Shown in pieces: positions 59,172 to 64,000 of a stretch of 64,000 nucleotides of DNA (positions are counted from its first letter, which is position 1; each line of letters opens with the position of its first letter). The translations under genes were made by a program, and so were the position numbers. The notes under the pieces were generated by a model, which was not told where the DNA came from, made no database searches, and was given only the letters and a program-made list of their open reading frames with translations. The DNA lies in contig UQYI01000006.1 in assembly GCA_900545265.1 (NCBI GenBank), forward strand, positions 40,681 to 104,680. The letters run 5' to 3'. The stretch comes from an uncultured Eubacteriales bacterium (GTDB lineage Bacteria > Bacillota > Clostridia > Christensenellales > CAG-138).

Positions 59172-61535
59172 GTGAACCGGCGATGGACGGCACTGTTTTT
59201 GTGTGTGGGTATTTTGCTCTCTTTATTGCCCGGGATAAGAGCTTCCCACCTGTCTGAAGAGGTATATTCCGGCGAATGCGGGGATGTACAGTGGAATTTC
59301 GATCCTGATACCGGCCGCCTGACCCTGATCTGCCAAGGATATATGGAAGAATTTGGCAGGGGAGAAGCCCCTTGGCAGGAATGGGCGGAGAGCATCATTT
59401 CTCTGGTGCTGGAGGGAGAACTTTCTGGTCCAAGTCCCTATGCTTTTGCGGATCTAACCAGACTTCGCTCCGTTTCCTGGTGCGAAACCATCCTGTCTAT
59501 TTCAGATGGAATGTTCCAGGGGTGCACCGGGCTGAAGACGATGCAGGTGCCCGAAGGCGTGTATGAGGTCGGCATGGAGGCCTTTGCGCAGTGCAGCGCA
59601 CTGGCGAAAGTATATCTGCCGGAAAGTCTCAGCCTGATCAGCAAAGGTGCCTTTGACGGTACATCTCTGAAATACATATGTTATGCAGGGGAGGAAAGCC
59701 AGTGGGAGAATGTGAATGTGGAATGTCAGCTCCCAGAGGGCGTCCTTGTTTTGTTTAACGGTCAGGAGCCGCCCACGCCTACCGCTGTTCCGATGCCTAC
59801 GGACACTCCCACTCCGAAACCCACGGATACACCTACACCTAAGCCCACGGATACACCGACTCCGAAACCCACGGATACGCCTACGCCCAAGCCTACGGAT
59901 ACGTCTACCCCGAATCCAACAGGCACGCCGACGCCCAAGCCTACGGACACTCCCACTCCGAAACCCACGGATACACCAACCCCGAAGCCCACGGATACAC
60001 CGATTCCGAAGCCAACGGATACGCCAACACCCAAGCCCACGGATACGCCGACTCCGAAGCCTACGGACACGCCTACGCCGAGGCCCACAGATACGCCAAC
60101 TCCGAAACCCACGGACACGCCAACTCCGAAACCCACGGATACACCGACTCCGAAGCCTACGGACACGCCGACTCCGAAACCCACAGATACGCCCACCCTG
60201 AAGCCTACGGATACACCTACACCCAAACCCACAGATACACCGGCCCCTAAACCTACAAACACGCCTACACCTGTTCCGCATGTGCATAGGTATGGCAACT
60301 GGGAAGCAGTGCGGCCTGCAACATGTACCGTGGAGGGTATCGAGAGGCGGTATTGTGACTGCGGTGCATGGGAAGAGCGGACTGTATCCATGCTCCCTCA
60401 TTCTCCGGTGATCGATGCGGCCCAGGCACCCACCTGTACGCAGGTGGGGCATACGGAGGGGACTCACTGTGAGATCTGCGGCAAAGTGCTGGTGGAAAGC
60501 GGAGAGATAGAGCCTCTGGGACATGCGCCGGAAAACTTGCCCATTCAGGAGCCTTCCTGCACGGAGGCGGGACTTTCTCCGGAGATCCGATGCAGCCGCT
60601 GCCAGGAGATATTGGAAGAGCAGAAAGAACTTCCGGCTTTGGGACATAACTGGGGAGAAGGTGTTCTTATCCAGCCGCCTACTTTTGAAGCGCCGGGAGA
60701 GAAGCTTTATACATGTTCACGGTGCAATGCTGCCCGTACAGAGGTCATTTCACCTCTGCCCAGAGACCGGATCCCGGTAGATGCGCAGATCTGGCCGGAG
60801 GGAACTGCTCTGGAGGTAGACGGAAAAGCCCGCATTGTACAGACGGACGAAACCGGCACCGCTTATATCCCCCTGCCCGAAGAAAAGGGACGGGTGGTGA
60901 CCCGGTATGCTTATGGAGAGAATGCAGACGGTCAGGCATATCCTACGCACATGGATGTCTGGCTGTTGGAACAGCAGGTGGAGGGGTATGTACTTCAGCC
61001 CATGGAGCAGCTGGCAGATATTCTGGTATATCGGGGCGCCTCCATTCGCATCCGGGGCAATAAGGGGATCCGACTGATCACGGGCGTGCCCGAGGATAAA
61101 AAGGAAACGCTGATCCAAAGCGGCATAGACGGATGGAAGCTGTTGGAATACGGCACACTGGTAGCCTGGGATACCGAGCACCCTGCCGGGGAACTGCTGC
61201 TGGACAAGAAATACAGTCATTCGGCTGTCGCTTACAGGCGCGGGAAGGCCGACCCGATCTTCCGCTCAAAGGACGGCTTGTGCGAATATACGAATGTGCT
61301 GGTGAACCTTACGGATGAAAAATGTGTGCCTCAGTTGGCCATGCGTCCCTATATGAAGTTGGAAAGAGAGGGAGAAACACTGGTGCTTTACGGCGGTACG
61401 GTGACCCGAAGCATCGGCTATATTGCGAGCCAGAATCGGAATGCCTTTGCACCGGGAACAGCGGCCTATGCATACCTGTGGCACATTATCCATTATGTAT
61501 ACGGAACTGCTTATGATAAGGACTATGTGCACTGA
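59172..61535 (+). CDS. Secreted leucine-rich-repeat protein with long Pro/Thr linker
   Basis: About 787 residues. The signal peptide is followed by a BspA-like leucine-rich-repeat domain (about 75-175), 19 tandem octapeptides of the TPTPKPTD type (about 212-363), then four CxxC-containing repeats each ending in LGH or similar (about 370-530), and a final domain of about 250 residues rich in charged and aromatic residues. GGAGGA at about 59159-59164 is well spaced for the GTG at 59172; an in-frame ATG at 59166 is too close. No LPxTG or membrane anchor is seen, so it is probably released or held by its last domain. A surface adhesin or binding role is inference. Confidence 0.82.
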   Translation: MNRRWTALFLCVGILLSLLPGIRASHLSEEVYSGECGDVQWNFDPDTGRLTLICQGYMEEFGRGEAPWQEWAESIISLVLEGELSGPSPYAFADLTRLRSVSWCETILSISDGMFQGCTGLKTMQVPEGVYEVGMEAFAQCSALAKVYLPESLSLISKGAFDGTSLKYICYAGEESQWENVNVECQLPEGVLVLFNGQEPPTPTAVPMPTDTPTPKPTDTPTPKPTDTPTPKPTDTPTPKPTDTSTPNPTGTPTPKPTDTPTPKPTDTPTPKPTDTPIPKPTDTPTPKPTDTPTPKPTDTPTPRPTDTPTPKPTDTPTPKPTDTPTPKPTDTPTPKPTDTPTLKPTDTPTPKPTDTPAPKPTNTPTPVPHVHRYGNWEAVRPATCTVEGIERRYCDCGAWEERTVSMLPHSPVIDAAQAPTCTQVGHTEGTHCEICGKVLVESGEIEPLGHAPENLPIQEPSCTEAGLSPEIRCSRCQEILEEQKELPALGHNWGEGVLIQPPTFEAPGEKLYTCSRCNAARTEVISPLPRDRIPVDAQIWPEGTALEVDGKARIVQTDETGTAYIPLPEEKGRVVTRYAYGENADGQAYPTHMDVWLLEQQVEGYVLQPMEQLADILVYRGASIRIRGNKGIRLITGVPEDKKETLIQSGIDGWKLLEYGTLVAWDTEHPAGELLLDKKYSHSAVAYRRGKADPIFRSKDGLCEYTNVLVNLTDEKCVPQLAMRPYMKLEREGETLVLYGGTVTRSIGYIASQNRNAFAPGTAAYAYLWHIIHYVYGTAYDKDYVH
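59805..60260 (+). repeat. Nineteen 24-base tandem repeats inside the secreted-protein gene
   Basis: Nineteen in-frame units encode the octapeptide TPTPKPTD or close variants. Unit 5 is TSTPNPTG; units 9, 12, 17 and 19 have single changes. Third codon positions vary freely between units while the amino acids stay constant, which shows selection on the peptide. The units form a rod-like, probably glycosylatable linker between two folded parts. Confidence 0.9.
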
Positions 61536-61732
61536 TTGAAAAAGAAGTCTATGGAGTGCCGACAGAATAAAATGATGATTCGCTTATATGGATGCGTTTG
61601 AACAAAATTTTGTTTGAAATTGCGGCGAATAAGCGATGCTTCGTTCATTTGAAACATTGTATACAAACCGTCACTTGCGTTAAAAAGCGAGGATTAATGG
61701 GAAGCGCACCCGCCGCTTTTGCAGATAAGTTC

Positions 61733-61828
61733 GTATACGAAAGGCGGGGCGCACTGCGTGCCTGACGGCACGCCTGCGGGGGCAAAGCCCCGCAGAGTTC
61801 CGGCGGTAGCCGCCGGAACGTGCGCCCC
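61733..61828. repeat. Cloverleaf repeat, copy C
   Basis: GTATAC (61733-61738) precedes the block. The closing stem is GGGGCGCAC (61746-61754) with GTGCGCCCC (61820-61828). Hairpins are GCGTGCC/GGCACGC (61756-61773), TGCGGGG/CCCCGCA (61775-61794) and GTTCCGGCGG/CCGCCGGAAC (61797-61819), with GA unpaired at 61795-61796. It stands out sharply because both flanks (61536-61690 and 61860-62075) are A+T-rich and hold no gene I can support. Confidence 0.88.
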
Positions 61829-62075
61829 GGGCTCCGTTTCCCACGCAACACCTTCTTGTCCCGGACAGCATATTTCATGCGACTGCGATTATCCGCGAAT
61901 TATCGCTATTTTATACACTGCGCTGATAGGCATAGCGAATTCCATTGACTCTCGCCGCAGGCAGATTCGCTTTTTGCGTGGGGCAAAAACGGAATTGATT
62001 TTATTACTAATATATGTTAATATATTAAAATAGGGAATTAAATTTTATAGAACATGTAATTGGAGGTGAAAAATA

Positions 62076-63371
62076 TTGGCAACTTCAGAAATCGAGCGTG
62101 TAACTGTTCATACACGACCCATGAATTTAACCTTGCAAGAATTAAAAAAATCTGTTGACGCAAATGATATTATTACAGATCCTGATTATCAGAGAAAATA
62201 TGTTTATGATGATAAACGTGCATCCTGCCTTATTGAATCCATTCTAATTGGAATTCCCATTCCTGTTATTTATTTAGCAGAAGAAGATGAGGGTATATAC
62301 TCTGTAATTGACGGTCAACAACGTATTACATCTTTTGTTCGCTATTTGAAAAATGAATTTCAACTTTCGGGGCTTAAGAAATTACAGCGCCTAAATGGTC
62401 TATATTTCAAAGAACTTGATAAATCCCTGCAACGTCGTTTAAACTATCAGACTTTATCAACAGTCTGCATCGAAAAAGACTCGGAGAATTTGAAATACGA
62501 AATATTTTCTCGCCTTAATCTTGGTGCGGTTAAATTGCGTGACCAAGAAGTGCGCAATTGCATATATCGGGGCAATTTCAATAACATGTTGAAGGATATT
62601 GCCCAAACAAATTCTAATCTTCCCGTTTTATTCCACGATAGCAATATTAGATATTCATATGAGGAGCGAATCCTTCGCTTTTTTGCTCTACGTGATATGG
62701 AGTTAAAGGGCACTTTCAAGTTGATGATGAATAATTATATGGCGATTCATGCTTATGATAATGAACTTTCGATTGAAAATGCAAAAAGGCAGTACAATTC
62801 CCTAATAGAACTTGTTAAGGCCGTTCTTGGAGAAAGTGCTTTCTTTTCTGCGGCAGATCAACGGCACAAGTTTAATGGTGCTGTATATGATTCAATAATG
62901 ATTCCATTTTCTTCATTTCCCAAAAGAGACATCATTAAGCATTCAGATGAAATTCGCTCAGCAATAGAAACGTTAAAAAGGGATAACAAGGATTATCAAG
63001 ATTGGATTTATGCCGGAACCAATGCTGCGAAGCGAATTCGTTCAAGGGTGGGTGTCGTCATGGAGATTCTCAACAAAATAATACGAAATAATGAGTTTGC
63101 TCGTATTAAAGTTCAAAAGCGACTATTTTCTCCAGATATTAAAGAGAAGCTATTTCATACAGGGTATATATGTTCGTATTGCGGTAATCAAATTCTAAAC
63201 ATAGATGACTGTGAAATCGATCATATCGTTCCCTTTGACTTGGGTGGACCGACAGAAATTGAAAACGCACAATTGTTGCACAAATGGTGCAACCGAAGCA
63301 AGGGAAATCAGATTCAAGCTGAAGCGGATTTTGAGGATGATACACAGGAAATTGATGATGATAATCTATAG
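62076..63371 (+). CDS. DUF262 and HNH-endonuclease fusion protein
   Basis: A 431-residue protein. The N-terminal DUF262 (ParB-like, GmrS-type) domain has the hallmark VIDGQQR (residues 77-83). A helical middle is followed by an HNH nuclease domain: CSYC (366-369), CEIDHIVPFDLGG with His383, and a second metal half HKWCNRSKGN (Cys405). Related GmrSD-type proteins restrict modified phage DNA, using DUF262 for NTP-dependent sensing. It starts at TTG with TGGAGGTG upstream and is strongly A+T-rich, a sign of transfer. No methylase or partner is adjacent, so it may act alone. Defence is inference from domains and context. Confidence 0.85.
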   Translation: MATSEIERVTVHTRPMNLTLQELKKSVDANDIITDPDYQRKYVYDDKRASCLIESILIGIPIPVIYLAEEDEGIYSVIDGQQRITSFVRYLKNEFQLSGLKKLQRLNGLYFKELDKSLQRRLNYQTLSTVCIEKDSENLKYEIFSRLNLGAVKLRDQEVRNCIYRGNFNNMLKDIAQTNSNLPVLFHDSNIRYSYEERILRFFALRDMELKGTFKLMMNNYMAIHAYDNELSIENAKRQYNSLIELVKAVLGESAFFSAADQRHKFNGAVYDSIMIPFSSFPKRDIIKHSDEIRSAIETLKRDNKDYQDWIYAGTNAAKRIRSRVGVVMEILNKIIRNNEFARIKVQKRLFSPDIKEKLFHTGYICSYCGNQILNIDDCEIDHIVPFDLGGPTEIENAQLLHKWCNRSKGNQIQAEADFEDDTQEIDDDNL

Positions 63372-63382
63372 TGCCTAATAAA

Positions 63383-63422
63383 AATGCTCTGCTGAGTTCG
63401 TTTCAAAACTTGGCAGAGCATT
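63383..63422 (+). terminator. Terminator of the DUF262-HNH gene
   Basis: ATGCTCTGC and GCAGAGCAT form a 9-base stem around a loop of about 20 bases, then TTTG. Confidence 0.75.
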
Positions 63423-63823
63423 TGTTCATTATAGGGAGAAGCAACCTGCAAACCGCTTGTCCCTTGAAACAAGAATAAACAAAACAGTTTGGGTATCTGC
63501 TATCATTTTGCTATCAAACGGGAAATGAGATTTTCAAAAAGTGCGTGTTTTCAAGGGTTTGCGGTCCCTCATGTTCACTTTTATCTCATTCCCACTCGTT
63601 GTTGGGCATCATATTTAACGGATTTTGCTTCATAAATTTGATACCTCATTTTTTTGATTATTTGATGTGTCCATATTATCCAGCCCTATACGATGGGCTG
63701 TTATCAAATTGTTATCGGTGGTGATAACGGGGGGTAGCAGGGTTGTTGTTTTCTCTGGTGGTTTACAACTACATTTTACCACGAAAGGCAGGGAAATGCA
63801 ATAACCATCCTTGCTGTGGCGTA
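63423..63823. other. Gene-poor A+T-rich stretch
   Basis: I see no convincing gene. Repeated phrases such as TATCATTTTGCTATCAAA (63500-63518) and TATCAAATTGTTATC (63701-63716) give it the look of a mobile-element border, but no direct repeat bounding an insert could be fixed. Minus-strand frames ending near 63590 are short and unsupported. Confidence 0.4.
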
Positions 63824-64000
63824 TCAAGGAATCTTACTGAACATATGGCGCACCTTATCCAGGCGGCTGTTTGGACGGCGGGGCTGGATGACCGGCTGAC
63901 CGACAGCGGCCTGATATCCTTTCAGCTCTGTAAGGCATACGCTCCGCCCGTTGGTGTAAAAGGCCAGATCAGTACGGTATGCCTGTATACAGCGGGCGGG
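63824..64000 (-). CDS. Partial gene, C-terminal 58 residues, unknown
   Basis: A minus-strand frame enters from beyond the window and ends at a TGA at 63824-63826. The visible 58 residues are protein-like (AYRTDLAFYTNGRSVCLTEL, then a Pro/Arg-rich turn and RLDKVRHMFSKIP), and codon choice is more G/C-ending than in the A+T-rich gap beside it. I do not recognise the family. Composition and the neighbouring element-like border suggest cargo of an integrated element, but the opposite strand is also open, so confidence is limited. Confidence 0.35.
   Translation of the reverse strand, partial: PARCIQAYRTDLAFYTNGRSVCLTELKGYQAAVGQPVIQPRRPNSRLDKVRHMFSKIP

Noticed and set aside
59805..60260. Regular 24-base repeats as a CRISPR array
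   Set aside because: Units are contiguous without spacers, vary at third codon positions and are in frame within a gene.

Overview
The window is a G+C-rich chromosome segment whose genes mostly end codons in G or C. The content points to a Gram-positive anaerobe of the Clostridia, probably a gut lineage: type III glutamine synthetase beside an ANTAR regulator, ftsA-ftsZ, an orphan ParB/Noc protein, a 2x[4Fe-4S] ferredoxin, sodium-pump decarboxylase subunits, and lipoproteins or secreted proteins with Pro/Thr linkers. The order or genus cannot be fixed from sequence alone. I saw no rRNA, tRNA or CRISPR array.

Layout. 0-12.3 kb: the end of an ABC-2-like membrane protein, then a long minus-strand operon oppABCDF-tldD-tldE-transglutaminase lipoprotein, with a MurR/RpiR regulator just upstream. 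The opp and regulator promoters share one operator-like sequence over their -10 boxes. 12.5-20.1 kb: mscS, leuS, parB/noc, ferredoxin, a GNAT gene and a two-component system. 20.7-28 kb: a MATE exporter, then the minus-strand operon prmA-rsmE-mtaB-hinT-GNAT-murC. 28.1-31.9 kb: an A+T-richer island with secreted and membrane proteins of unknown function, an IS21 remnant and a serine-recombinase remnant. 32-39.6 kb: ftsA-ftsZ, a DIP1984-family gene, deoD, a decayed gene, uvrB and a Dabb gene. 39.7-48.6 kb, plus strand: heterodimeric ABC exporter, ung, NlpC/P60-type lipoprotein, split chromate transporter, oadB and a 49-residue OadG-like protein. 49-58.3 kb: an unknown gene, a ThrE-type exporter, glnA type III, an ANTAR regulator, pyrG and glmS. 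58.3-64 kb: accessory DNA with a twice-frameshifted gene, a secreted protein with 19 TPTPKPTD repeats, a DUF262-HNH nuclease and the edge of another element.

The most unusual feature is a family of five intergenic G+C-rich repeats near 20.5, 34.7, 48.7, 51.5 and 61.8 kb. Each folds on paper as a cloverleaf: one closing stem around three hairpins. Three copies share sequence and a GTATAC 5' flank. The other two keep the architecture with different stems. No gene in the window explains them.

Functional links: peptide import feeds cytosolic TldD/TldE under one regulator; divergent glnA and ANTAR genes, each with terminator-like leader structures, suggest nitrogen control by antitermination; the prmA-murC operon joins ribosome and tRNA modification to wall synthesis.
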